DNA from: Dickeya chrysanthemi NCPPB 402
GTDB taxonomy: Bacteria > Pseudomonadota > Gammaproteobacteria > Enterobacterales > Enterobacteriaceae
Length of the DNA stretch: 64,000 bases
Reading direction: 5' to 3'
Assembly (NCBI RefSeq): GCF_000406105.1
Contig: NZ_CM001974.1
Coordinates: 4,505,050-4,569,049, forward strand
Each line of letters opens with the position of its first letter. Within the stretch, counting starts at the first letter, position 1. Positions 19,303 through 28,127 of the stretch are shown piece by piece. A model generated the notes under the pieces. The model was not told the DNA's origin, did not search any database, and saw nothing but the letters and a program-made list of their open reading frames with translations. The translations under genes were made by a program, and so were the position numbers.

Positions 19303-19432
19303 GATAATGGTTTCCGGCCGATAGCCGGACGTCCCCGTACGGCGGACGAATAGCGAGACAGACGCCGGGCGACGTTATCGCTCCAGGCGGCTCTCTGATC
19401 GCCGCGGCGTGAGATGCCGGCGGCCGTCGCGA

Positions 19433-19846
19433 TTATTTGATGTCGATGCGGCGCGGTTTCAGCGTTTCCGGAATCACCCGCTGTAACTCGATGAACAGCA
19501 ACCCATTCTCCAGGCTGGCGCCGTTAATCTGAATGTGTTCGGCCAGTTGGAATTTGCGTTCGAAATTGCGTTCGGCAATCCCCTGATAGAGGTAATTGCG
19601 CGGGGTGGCGTCGCCGTGGTGTGATCCTTTGACAATCAGCATATTGTCGTGCGCGGTGATCTCCAGTTCGCTTTCAGCAAAACCGGCTACGGCAATCGCG
19701 ATGCGATACTGGTTTTCGTCAACCAGCTCGACGTTATAAGGAGGATATCCGCCATTACCCTGGCTCTGGCCAGCTTCCAGCAGATTAAACAGACGATCAA
19801 AACCAATAGCGGAGCGATACAGCGGGGAAAAATCGGGATTACGCAT
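19433..19846 (-). CDS. ibpA: Small heat-shock chaperone IbpA
   Basis: A 137-residue small heat-shock protein that co-aggregates with unfolded proteins and passes them to DnaK/ClpB. Starts [20 protein letters not shown] as in E. coli. The alpha-crystallin domain is at about residues 35-125, and the IDIK tail has the C-terminal IxI-like motif. An upstream in-frame extension of 16 codons is rejected because the ATG at 19846 has an AGGAG site and the family start. It is transcribed from a sigma-32-type promoter 130 bases upstream, followed by ibpB after 155 bases. Confidence 0.97.
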   Translation of the reverse strand: MRNPDFSPLYRSAIGFDRLFNLLEAGQSQGNGGYPPYNVELVDENQYRIAIAVAGFAESELEITAHDNMLIVKGSHHGDATPRNYLYQGIAERNFERKFQLAEHIQINGASLENGLLFIELQRVIPETLKPRRIDIK

Positions 19847-19853
19847 ACAATAT

Positions 19854-19870
19854 CTCCTGGCATGCAGCGA
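19854..19870 (-). promoter_or_regulatory. ROSE-type RNA thermometer core in ibpA leader
   Basis: TCGCT followed 7 bases later by the AGGAG ribosome-binding site. This fits the U(U/C)GCU anti-Shine-Dalgarno motif known for ibpA thermometers in enterobacteria. The leader is about 120 nt long. Confidence 0.6.
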
Positions 19871-19977
19871 GGTTAAAATAGGGCGGCCCTCCATCCGGAC
19901 GGGCTCCTGACCGCAGCAACTGTATTCAGGAACACAGCCTTATACCCTGTCGGCGTATGTCTGCAGGTCTGATAGGG

Positions 19978-20004
19978 ATATGGTGATTTATCTCTGCTTT
20001 TCAA
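19978..20004 (-). promoter_or_regulatory. Sigma-32 heat-shock promoter of ibpAB
   Basis: On the minus strand TTGAAA (20004-19999), a 13-base spacer, then CACCATAT (19985-19978). This closely matches the sigma-32 consensus CTTGAAA-N13-CCCCATNT. Confidence 0.75.
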
Positions 20005-20163
20005 CACGGCAGAAGGGAAAATTTTCTTATTCTTTACCCGGCTCCGATGTAATCGCATACACTGGACAGCAAGCACATTTTGCTAAAATATGTGAAGGCC
20101 GCAGCGCAAGGTTGCTGTAAGCACAGCCAACCGCGTAACCGGGACGATTTTCCTCAAGGTAAC

Positions 20164-20538
20164 ATGATGACCATACTGAGAAATACCTCATTGTCGCTCG
20201 TACTGTCAGGCGCGATACTGGCGACATGCAGCGGCTGTTCCAGCGTGATGACTCACTCTGGCGGCGAGCAGGGGTACTATTCCGGCACCCAAGCCAGCAT
20301 GTCTACGCTGAAGGATGAGAACACCAGTTGGGCGATGATGCCGATGGTCGTGCTTGATGTCCCCTTTTCCGCCATGCTGGATACGTTACTGCTGCCCTAT
20401 GATTATTACCGCACCCACAGCGACAGCCACAGCACCTCGGCCCGTGATCGACTGGAAGAATATGAACGCCGCCAGCCGATGGGCAACCCTCCGCCATTGA
20501 TGGTCATCCCCGCATCGGCGAATAACCCCCGTCAGTGA
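20164..20538 (+). CDS. yidQ: YidQ-family outer-membrane lipoprotein
   Basis: A 124-residue lipoprotein (DUF1375/YceK family). It has a hydrophobic signal with cysteine in CSGCSSVM; the following SSVMTHSGGEQGYY aligns with E. coli YidQ. The motif MLDTLLLPYDYYR is typical of the family. The start ATGATG at 20164 follows AAGG. The second ATG (20167) is equally likely. It is divergent from ibpA and convergent with yidR, as in E. coli. Function unknown. Confidence 0.85.
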   Translation: MMTILRNTSLSLVLSGAILATCSGCSSVMTHSGGEQGYYSGTQASMSTLKDENTSWAMMPMVVLDVPFSAMLDTLLLPYDYYRTHSDSHSTSARDRLEEYERRQPMGNPPPLMVIPASANNPRQ

Positions 20539-20621
20539 TGTTCCGCCTGATGCCGTTGGGCAAGCGTCATCGGGATCGCCGCCTGATGTGGTTGTGCATC
20601 GCCGTTTAACACCAACGGCAT

Positions 20622-20717
20622 CGCCGTAAAACCCTGCACGAAACGCAGCACCACCAGCAAGACCGGCGCCCAGACACCAATCTGGTGATAAGTGGGCAGG
20701 CAGCCGAAAAGTCCTCG
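20622..20717 (-). pseudogene. Fragment of an MHS-type MFS transporter
   Basis: About 30 codons on the minus strand (LFGCLPTYHQIGVWAPVLLV, then VLRFVQGFTA) resemble the TM3-TM4 region of metabolite:H+ symporters such as ProP, KgtP and ShiA. No further matching sequence occurs on either side, so this is a small decayed remnant lying between yidQ and yidR. Confidence 0.55.
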
Positions 20718-20731
20718 CGATGCTCCCGTTG

Positions 20732-22018
20732 TCAGTACCTCACCGTTACCACAAAAATCTGGTTGCAACCGTCGATTTCCCGTAAATAGGCGATGCGATC
20801 GCCATTCGGTGAAAAGACCACCGCATCCGCTACCGGCGGCGTTTCGCTGCGCGCGGTCTGACGAATCAACCGGCCGGTCGCCGCCTCGCACAGCATCACG
20901 CTGTTGTCGCCAATGAACGCCAGGTATTTGCCGTCCGGATGCCAGCTAAATGCCGATTGCACCGGCCAGTCGCCCTGCGTCACCTGACGTGGTTCACCGC
21001 CGTTCGGCGATACCGTCCACAGTTGCACGACACCGCGATCGTCTTTCATCAGAAAGGCGATTTGGCGGCCGTCCGGCGAACTGCGTAACCAGTGACGCGG
21101 CTGGTTAACCACGCCGGGATACGGCCTGTCGGCGGTGAAGGTGAGTCGGCGCTGACGCACACCGGCAGGCGGCGCAGGCAGTTCTGTCTCGGTGCCGCCT
21201 GGCGGCCGCTCGCCGGCACGGGCGTAATCATCCATTTTTTCCGGTAAATCAACGAGAAACACCTCCGGCACTTTTTCGCCGCGCGCCGACAACGTATCGC
21301 CGATAAACGCCAGCGCCCAGCGCTGGCGGCAACCGTCCGGGCGTAAATAGCCGGTATTTCCTACCCAACCTTCCTCATAGGCGCGGTTGATATCATCGCT
21401 GCCGGGGCGCGGCTGCGGCGTGGTATCGCTTACCAGCACGCAAAAATGGCTGCCATCGTGCTCACGCGGATGACGGTGTGGCGCCGCCACTGTCTGCAAC
21501 GGCACCGCCACCCCGACGTTGCGCAAGTCCAGCGCCGGGTCACGCTCGTGCAGCACATGGTCGTTATAGGTAAAGCTCAGGCGGCTGCCGTCCGGGCTGA
21601 ACACATGCACATGAGAACCCCCACGCAACGCACCGGCCAGATACGGTGCCGTCAACACGCAGGCATCCAGCGTCGTCGCCTGCTGGCGGTCATCATCCGC
21701 TAGCACCACGCCCCGACGATGGTGGAAATCGTACTGCCAGTGCGCGTCCGGGTTTTCAGGACCGTGGATAAACACATAGCGCTGCGGCGGCACCGGGCTA
21801 CCGGTCGCCACGCCGACATGCGCCCCCTGCCCGGCACGGTAAATCACCTCACGCCGGTGGGTTTCCACATTGACGCGTTCAATCGTCAAACCGGTAAACG
21901 AAGATCCGTGCGGCCTGACATCATAAATCAACCAATTACCGTCACAGGACCAGATATTTATATTGGTCAGCTGATGTGAAAAAGCATCGAATGTTATCTG
22001 CCGGTCTTCATTCATCAC
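20732..22018 (-). CDS. yidR: YidR-family TolB-like beta-propeller protein (DUF3748)
   Basis: A 428-residue cytoplasmic protein with repeated TolB/WD40-like blades (SPDGRQIAFLMKD, HPDGKYLAFIGDN, SPNGDRIAYLREI). This is the arrangement also seen in oligogalacturonate lyase-like propellers. It matches E. coli YidR in position (ibpB-ibpA-yidQ-yidR) and in overall sequence. The ATG at 22018 or 22015 can be used. There is no signal peptide. The function is unknown in any organism; an oligogalacturonide-related role would be speculation. Confidence 0.85.
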   Translation of the reverse strand: MMNEDRQITFDAFSHQLTNINIWSCDGNWLIYDVRPHGSSFTGLTIERVNVETHRREVIYRAGQGAHVGVATGSPVPPQRYVFIHGPENPDAHWQYDFHHRRGVVLADDDRQQATTLDACVLTAPYLAGALRGGSHVHVFSPDGSRLSFTYNDHVLHERDPALDLRNVGVAVPLQTVAAPHRHPREHDGSHFCVLVSDTTPQPRPGSDDINRAYEEGWVGNTGYLRPDGCRQRWALAFIGDTLSARGEKVPEVFLVDLPEKMDDYARAGERPPGGTETELPAPPAGVRQRRLTFTADRPYPGVVNQPRHWLRSSPDGRQIAFLMKDDRGVVQLWTVSPNGGEPRQVTQGDWPVQSAFSWHPDGKYLAFIGDNSVMLCEAATGRLIRQTARSETPPVADAVVFSPNGDRIAYLREIDGCNQIFVVTVRY

Positions 22019-22263
22019 AGATTTTCCGTCTTAATAAATTAACCTGGCATATCATAAAAAATCGCGCAATGAATGACAAAAACAATGAAAATCAGCGCTT
22101 TATTTACAAAAGCTGACTGTATTCTCGGTCAAAAAAATAGAAAGATATCGTCAACAACCTCCGTTTTCCACGCAGGTCAACAGGGCGTAACCTTTCCGTT
22201 ATCGAAAGGACAAGCGCCGTTCAACTCAGTTACCGAAGTCAGTTACCGAAGAAGGAAAGAGAC

Positions 22264-22521
22264 ATGAAAAACATCAAAACCATCGCTATCGCCGCTGCCC
22301 TTGCTACCTTATCGTTTGGCTCTTTCGCTGCGCAAAGCGTCAGCTATGACCAGGCCCAGCAGTTGGAAAAAATCGGTTCGGTTTCCGCCACCGCCAACGA
22401 TCTGAGCTCGCTGCAAGCCAAACTGGCCGACAAAGCCAGCGAAGCCGGCGCTTCGGCGTACACCATTACCTATGCCAGCGGCGACGATACCCTGCACGGC
22501 AACGCGACTATCTACAAATAA
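22264..22521 (+). CDS. Periplasmic DUF1471 (YhcN/BhsA-family) stress peptide
   Basis: An 85-residue secreted protein. The signal peptide ends near SFGSFA/AQSV. The DUF1471 domain contains KIGSVSATANDLSSLQAKLA and ASAYTITYASGD, ending in LHGNATIYK. The family includes BhsA, McbA and YhcN, which respond to acid, peroxide or metals. It has an AAGAAGGAAAGAG ribosome-binding region and a strong terminator after it. It is related to, but distinct from, the two near-identical paralogs at 37.4 and 44.6 kb. Confidence 0.9.
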   Translation: MKNIKTIAIAAALATLSFGSFAAQSVSYDQAQQLEKIGSVSATANDLSSLQAKLADKASEAGASAYTITYASGDDTLHGNATIYK

Positions 22522-22553
22522 TCCCCGCCTGCACGTTCATCATTACCCCTCAG

Positions 22554-22587
22554 CCCCGGTGCCTGTGTCCCCCCCGGGGTTTTTTTA
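22554..22587 (+). terminator. Terminator after the DUF1471 gene
   Basis: CCCCGG / CCGGGG stem with a long loop followed by seven T residues, 30 bases past the stop codon. Confidence 0.75.
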
Positions 22588-22608
22588 TGCCCGCGGAACA
22601 CCTCGGCT

Positions 22609-23304
22609 TTACTCATCGCCGCTGAACAGATGATCGTACACATGCTGGAGATGACGCTCCATGCTGGTCCGTGCCCGTGCCGGGTCGCGCGCGATGATGG
22701 CATCGGCGATATCGGCGTGATCCTGATTCATGGTGCGGGGAAAATCGGAGTCGGCGTACAGTGTTTCCAGCCGCACGAACCGGCTGCTCTGACGCTTGTT
22801 CCACAGGTACTCCATCATGTCCTGTAGCACTTCATTGCCGGACATCTCGCTAATCAACAGGTGGAAACGCTTGTCTTCATGCAGAAACTGCGCGTCATTA
22901 ACATTAAGGCGGGACAGATCGCGGGTGATCGCCTGTAGCGCAGCACGCTGCTCGTCGGTGGCCTGCACCGCCGCCAGCTCCGCCATCATCGCTTCATACA
23001 CCTGCCGAGCCTGAATAAACGCCCGCAGGCTGAATTCATCTTCCGGCAACGCAACGGGCGGTGCCTCTGGTAGCGGATCGTTGACATACACACCGTTCCC
23101 GGTACGGATTTCCACCCAGCCGGTGATTTCCAGCGCGATCAGCGCCTCACGGATCGACGAGCGGCTTACCCCCAGCTGTTTCGCCAGTTCTCGCTCCGAG
23201 GGCAGCAGTTGCCCGGCCGCAAACTGACCGTTCCTGATGCAGTTAATCAGCAGCGTGGATATCTGCCGGTAAAGCCGCTCAACTTTCAGTGTGGGTAACA
23301 CCAT
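22609..23304 (-). CDS. GntR-family (FCD subfamily) transcriptional regulator
   Basis: A 231-residue regulator. The N-terminal winged helix (about residues 5-75) contains LLPSERELAKQLGVSRSSIR and the EVRTG-type wing (EIRTGNGVYV). The C-terminal FCD domain has helical ligand-binding features with metal-ligand-type residues (HEDKRFHLLI, DHADIADAI). Paralogs include UxuR, ExuR, DgoR and LgoR, which sense sugar acids. uxuA lies 7 kb away across the AT-rich island, so this may be its regulator with the island inserted between them; that link is an inference. Confidence 0.88.
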   Translation of the reverse strand: MVLPTLKVERLYRQISTLLINCIRNGQFAAGQLLPSERELAKQLGVSRSSIREALIALEITGWVEIRTGNGVYVNDPLPEAPPVALPEDEFSLRAFIQARQVYEAMMAELAAVQATDEQRAALQAITRDLSRLNVNDAQFLHEDKRFHLLISEMSGNEVLQDMMEYLWNKRQSSRFVRLETLYADSDFPRTMNQDHADIADAIIARDPARARTSMERHLQHVYDHLFSGDE

Positions 23305-23829
23305 ATCCCCTCCGGTTCCCCCGTCAGTCGTGACCTGTCAACGTCTGTTCCGCCAATAACAGCCTGAAGCTTACCATAGCATCAGTAGCATCTCTTAATA
23401 ATGTACAAACACGATAGGAACAACTCCTGCATCGTTGGCAAAGGGACGAAAAAGTGGGCATACATATGCAACATCAGAATAAAAGCTGACCCAACAGGCA
23501 CTGGAAAAACTGATTTGTACTCGAGGTAGTGCACAGAAAAAATGCAACGTATTTTAAATTTTAACAATCCATAATTATATTTTACACAGCCTAATCAAAG
23601 GGGGATAATGTTACAAATAAAAAACAAAATTAAACACGCCCATTTCAAATGAGCCATCCAGAATAATAATTAAACATCATTAAATAATCGTGCTAATCAT
23701 TATAACAGGAATACTTCTCCAGCATGCATTTTATTACCCCAAAGAAAAACAACAAAATGAAACAATTCACCTATAACGACACTTGAATAAAAATTAAAAC
23801 CCAAAGACAAATAATTAATAAAAATGCGA
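23305..23829. other. Left boundary zone of the AT-rich island
   Basis: The composition changes sharply to AT-rich from about 23390. There is no gene, no tRNA and no integrase. I see no direct repeat shared with the right edge near 30.1-30.3 kb. Confidence 0.45.
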
Positions 23830-23910
23830 TTGACATCACAGCGCTAAAATCAATAACATCGTGATGATTAATATATAAAAACACCATCTACACTTTAGTT
23901 TTAAAGTGTA
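23830..23910 (+). promoter_or_regulatory. Candidate promoter and inverted repeat upstream of the ligase cluster
   Basis: A TTGACA hexamer at 23830-23835 is followed at plausible spacing by TAACAT (23854-23859). At 23889-23910 lies a 22-bp inverted repeat: TACACTTTA, GTTT, TAAAGTGTA. It is placed 111 bases before the first ATG and could be an operator or a leader hairpin. AT-rich DNA gives many false promoters, so only the inverted repeat is firm. Confidence 0.45.
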
Positions 23911-24020
23911 ATGATTGTTGTTACTTATCTCAAATAACTGTTTTATTTAAATAACATAAATAACAGGGGATTTATTTTATTTCCATTTATAGAAATGGAT
24001 TTTTTATACAAGGACAAAAA

Positions 24021-25127
24021 ATGAAATATATAGACAGCAAAAACAAAATTTATGTTGAGTCACTTACAGAAAAAGAGAAAAGATATTTATTGAATTATAA
24101 AGAATTCATTAAAAATCAGTCAATATGCTTAGTTGAAGGAACTCACTCACAGGAAAATTTGATATATAAGTCTCAGGCATCCGATGAAGAAAGAGGAATA
24201 ACATCAATAGAATCAGCTTTCATTGATTTAGGACTTAATTATAAAAAAATAGAATCAACAGATAACAATCTTCAATATGAGATAAACAATCATAATTTCG
24301 TATTTATATATGCTCATGGCGAGTATGGAGAAGATGGCAGGCTACAAGGATTTCTAGATTATATAGATAAACCGTACCCTGGCTCAGGCGTTTTGGCTAG
24401 TGCGGTTTGTTGCGATAAATTAAAATTCAAGTACCTTATGACTGGATCATCCGTCAACACTCCAAATTTTTATGAACTCAATATTCATGATTCATATAGC
24501 GATGTTCATAAAAAAGCACTATGCCTTCAGTACCCTATCATGGCAAAAGAACGATGTGGAGGAAGCAGCCTCGGTATTACATATATTTCTAACGATGAAG
24601 ATCTACATACATGGTATGAAAAAAATAAGAATGAAATAAACAAATACTTCCTTGAAAAATTCATATCAGGAAGAATTATATCTGTAGGCTTTGTTCAAAT
24701 GATAGAAGGCGTTCTCATATTACCTACATTGGAAACAGTAACAAACTCAAATTACTACGATGCTGAATTGAAAATCGGTCATAGTCATCATGATGTAAAG
24801 TATATTCTAAATAGTTTTTCCAGTAAGGAATATATTGATAGGAAAATAAAAGAGACAGCAATAAAAGCCTTTGAACATGCAGCATGTCAAGGAGTTGGTC
24901 GAGTTGATTTAATCATCGATGACAATGATGATATTTTTATTCTCGAAATCAATACAATACCAGGAATATCAAAGAATAGTAATTTTACAAAAATGTTTAC
25001 AAGTTTAGGGTTTAGTTATAACGAATTAGTGATTGCATTTATCAGAACCGGAATTCTGAAAAAAGAAAACCAAGGAAATAAACACATTTATTTCACCGAA
25101 GAAAGAAGTGAAGAAGAATGTTTATGA
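24021..25127 (+). CDS. D-Ala-D-Ala ligase-like ATP-grasp enzyme
   Basis: A 368-residue ATP-grasp ligase resembling Ddl. Visible motifs are HGEYGEDGRLQGFLDY and PYPGSGVLAS (substrate/ATP region, about residues 98-130), KERCGGSSLG (about 175), EKFISGR, GVGRVDL with the oxyanion arginine, and LEINTIPGI (Mg/ATP-binding ExNTxPG). The N-terminal GGxSxE motif of true Ddl, which positions the first D-Ala, is missing, so the first substrate may differ. ATG follows AAGGAC. It is the first gene of the cluster; its stop overlaps the MFS start. Base composition is far more AT-rich than the chromosome around it, suggesting transfer. The product is unknown. Confidence 0.88.
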   Translation: MKYIDSKNKIYVESLTEKEKRYLLNYKEFIKNQSICLVEGTHSQENLIYKSQASDEERGITSIESAFIDLGLNYKKIESTDNNLQYEINNHNFVFIYAHGEYGEDGRLQGFLDYIDKPYPGSGVLASAVCCDKLKFKYLMTGSSVNTPNFYELNIHDSYSDVHKKALCLQYPIMAKERCGGSSLGITYISNDEDLHTWYEKNKNEINKYFLEKFISGRIISVGFVQMIEGVLILPTLETVTNSNYYDAELKIGHSHHDVKYILNSFSSKEYIDRKIKETAIKAFEHAACQGVGRVDLIIDDNDDIFILEINTIPGISKNSNFTKMFTSLGFSYNELVIAFIRTGILKKENQGNKHIYFTEERSEEECL

Positions 25128-26361
25128 TATTAAATACTATATTTAAATCAGGATACTCAAAATCCAGTCAGGTATTATTGTTAAATACATTGCTTGTTGC
25201 TTTGGGAGCATTTATTCTTAATCCCTATTTGCTTATAGGTGCAAAAGAATCCCTGGGTTTGGATTATACATACCTAAGCACATCGATTATGATATCCATG
25301 ATAATTGGTAGTAGTGTTTCATTATTACTAGCAACTATCAATATAAATGACAACTCAAGAAAAATATTATTATCCGCAATGTTATTTTCGACACTTGGCG
25401 TAATGATAATATACTACTCAACCACATCAAAGATGCTTATCTTCTACACCTTAGGGTTAATATTCATCAGAATATGTATGGCATCCGCAACGATCATGAC
25501 TCGCTCTATACACACTATAACAAATATTCATCATGAAGACTGCTCACCATTGTTTTCCTCTGCTGCAATGATGTTTGGAATAGGTTCATCTGTAGGGCCA
25601 ATACTAGGTGCAATTATCTTTCAAGATGGAAAGTTTGGATCAGTAATCATTGCAACATCATTAATTTATCTTTTAGGATTCATTATTATCCTTATTAATA
25701 ATGAAAAAATAAAAAATGATATAAACACATATCTTACAGAGGTAAAAAATCAATCAAAAGAGGACAAAAAAAAGCCGGAGAAGGTTTAATCAAGTCCACC
25801 CCATTTTATGTTATATGTATTATTTTCAATATATTCCTAGGACAATCCATCAGTGTTATACCTATAAAATTTAATGAAACCGGAGGTGGAACATATGTTA
25901 GTTTTTTCTTTTTTATTAACGCAATATTACTGATAATTTTTTCCATCCCGGTTGCAATTCTTATCAAAAAATTAGAATTATCAATAAAAAAATGCTTTAC
26001 AATAAGCTTGGTTTCTATGCTGGTAGCAATTTTATTGATTCCTAGTACACCATATGGATTTTACATACCCGTGCTTATAACAATATTCTATTCCATAGGT
26101 GAGATCATATTCCCTGTTTATGCCATGGAATATATAAGAAAATATACTCAGCCCAGCCAGATACAAAAAAACATATCTATATATAGCTTTCTATCAAATG
26201 CAATTGGTATTGGATTTGGCCAATACTTTGGAGTTTACATATACCAGTATATAGACAGCCATATATGGCATATAGTATGGTTATCCGTCACAATTATATC
26301 CATACTATTATTGACAACTATTACGCATCAGTCCTATAGCGTAAATACAGAAGTTGAATGA
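25118..26361 (+). pseudogene. MFS efflux transporter split by a one-base deficit in an A8 tract
   Basis: Membrane transporter of about 12 TM segments in two frames. The first frame (25118-25789, 223 codons) covers TM1-6 and runs into a spurious end KKKPEKV. The second frame resumes directly (AGEGLIKSTPFYVICIIFNI) to 26361 and covers the rest. At 25766-25773 there are eight A residues; nine would join both halves into one 414-residue MFS protein, the normal length. The start overlaps the ligase stop, indicating translational coupling. The probable role is export of the peptide made by the neighbouring ligases. It could be inactivated, expressed through slippage, or a base-call error. Confidence 0.8.
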
Positions 26362-26388
26362 ACACTAAATTTTATAGAAATAAAAACT

Positions 26389-26925
26389 ATGTCATCGATA
26401 CCATATATTAGCCAAAATTGGTTAAAGAACTATGATGTAAATAAAAAAGACATGAAAGAGTTATTTGGCATGATCCAATATTGGTCTGACCGCTCTTGTG
26501 GTCTTGCTTGTCTGTTGATGGCGTTAAAAGGACTGAAAAACACCGAAATAAAGATGCATGATATATTTAATGCTGCCATAAGGATTGGTGCATACTCGCA
26601 GAATGGTTGGATTCACTATAAACTAGCAGAACTATCCACCTCTTTTGGGCTCCCGTCCCAGGCATTGAAAATCCCTTTAGATGACGTATTAGATCTAGTC
26701 AATAAAGGTGCTGTTTTCATCGCATCTATTCGGCATAAGTTTCCAGTCAATGCAGGAAAAGGGGGTCATCTGGTGCTTGTTTACAAATATAAAGAACATG
26801 CCGGAAAGAAATATATTTTTTTCAGAGATCCTTCTCGTTGGGGAGAAACACATAACTGTATAACCATTGACAGATTTAATGCAAGTTATAGCAGTAACGG
26901 CATAATCCTTGGTATCCACCATTGA
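26389..26925 (+). CDS. C39-like papain-fold cysteine peptidase
   Basis: 178 residues, no signal peptide. A papain-like core of the C39/C39_2 type: catalytic cysteine in DRSCGLACLLMALKG (about residue 34), histidine in GKGGHLVLVYKY (about 125) and aspartate in FFRDPSRWGE (about 145). Bacteriocin-exporter C39 domains are fused to ABC transporters. This one is free-standing and sits inside a ligase cluster, so it may trim, cyclise or transpeptidate a small peptide, or act in self-protection; that is inference. It is 27 bases after the MFS stop, co-oriented, with a weak ribosome-binding site. Confidence 0.75.
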   Translation: MSSIPYISQNWLKNYDVNKKDMKELFGMIQYWSDRSCGLACLLMALKGLKNTEIKMHDIFNAAIRIGAYSQNGWIHYKLAELSTSFGLPSQALKIPLDDVLDLVNKGAVFIASIRHKFPVNAGKGGHLVLVYKYKEHAGKKYIFFRDPSRWGETHNCITIDRFNASYSSNGIILGIHH

Positions 26926-26965
26926 AATTGATAGTTTAATATTCTAAATTAAAAAAGGAAATAGA

Positions 26966-28116
26966 ATGAAACGAGTCGCTTTAATTTGTCCACTAAATTA
27001 TGATTTTGCAGTAAGGTACATTGATGCCGCACTCAAACACAATCTTATTCCATTAGTTATTACGACTAAGTCAACACATATCGATTTCTCTAAATACAAA
27101 AACATTGAAGAAATAAAAATTGATGAATTATCATCATCTCCCTACGAACTACTAAATATACTGAGAAATATTAATGATCTTGCCGGCATTGTTGCATCTG
27201 GCGAGTTCTCCGTAGAGGCAACCGAATTCCTTTGCGCTGAATTAGGTTTGATACGAGCGATTAATGGTGACCCCAGTGTATTAAGAAACAAGAAAAAAAT
27301 GAGAAATGCATTTCAAAAACAAGAAGTTTCTCAACCGATGCTCATAGGCATTTTCACATCATACAAAGATCTTATATCTAAAGTAAATGATACCATTCAT
27401 TTCCCTGTTATAAGCAAACCTGTCGATATGGCTGGTTCATGGTATGTATCAATCAATCATACACCTCAGGAACTAATTAGAAATGCGGAACCTATTTTTT
27501 CCTATAAAAAATCATTTGCAACAGGGATTGATTTTAAAGGAGAATGCATTATTGAAACATTTTTTGAAGGGGAAGAATATAGTGCGGAAGTTATTGTAGA
27601 GAGCGGTCTCATCATTAATTACTTTATAAACAAAAAGTTTGTCTCAGAATTACCTAATTTTGATGAAATTGGGCATATATGTGGCGAGAAAATAAAACCA
27701 GAAATAGCAGGTGTTCTTGAAAGGAATATAGAGAAAATTATTCGTTCCGCTGAAGTAAACTCAAGTATATTACATGTTGAGTTCAAAGTTAATAATAAAA
27801 ATGAGATTGCAATAATAGAAGTTGGATGCAGAGTTGCAGGTGATTATATTACCAGGCTCGTCAACCTCACATATGGAGTAAATTTAGAAGAAATATTAAT
27901 CATGTTAAAATGTGGAATTCCTTTACCTGACATAGAAAATAAAAACGAAAAAAATATGGCATAGAATTTTTATTTAGAGAAAAAAACAATGAAATAACAC
28001 CTGAAAATAATAAGACAATCATTGAGGAAGTAAAATATAATGGCAGAACACCAGCCCCTCATCTCAGCCCAACGCATCTTCAGAATCGCATTGGTTACAA
28101 TTTATTTTACATTTGA
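26966..28116 (+). pseudogene. L-amino-acid-ligase-type ATP-grasp enzyme, C-terminus frameshifted at A7
   Basis: ATP-grasp ligase of the BacD/L-amino-acid-ligase type. The N-terminal Rossmann-like domain starts MKRVALICPLNYDFAVRYID. ATP-grasp motifs are VISKPVDMAGSWY (about residue 150), IIETFFEGEEYSAEV (about 195) and HVEFKVNNKNEIAIIEVGCR then VAGDYI (about 270-295). The reading frame closes after 332 codons at 27964. At 27948-27954 there are seven A residues; one more would continue as YGIEFLFREKNNEI to a stop at 28114-28116, just 11 bases before the next ATG. The core catalytic domain is complete even as written. AAGGAAA precedes the ATG. Confidence 0.82.
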
Positions 28117-28127
28117 GTGATACAGCC

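Noticed and set aside
20532..20891. Full 119-codon minus-strand frame as a gene
   Set aside because: Its first half is an out-of-frame shadow of yidR; only the short MHS-like stretch at 20622-20717 is meaningful, so it is called a remnant.
22073..22267. 64-codon plus-strand frame upstream of the DUF1471 gene
   Set aside because: No signal, domain or ribosome-binding site; lies in the promoter/leader region and overlaps the next start.
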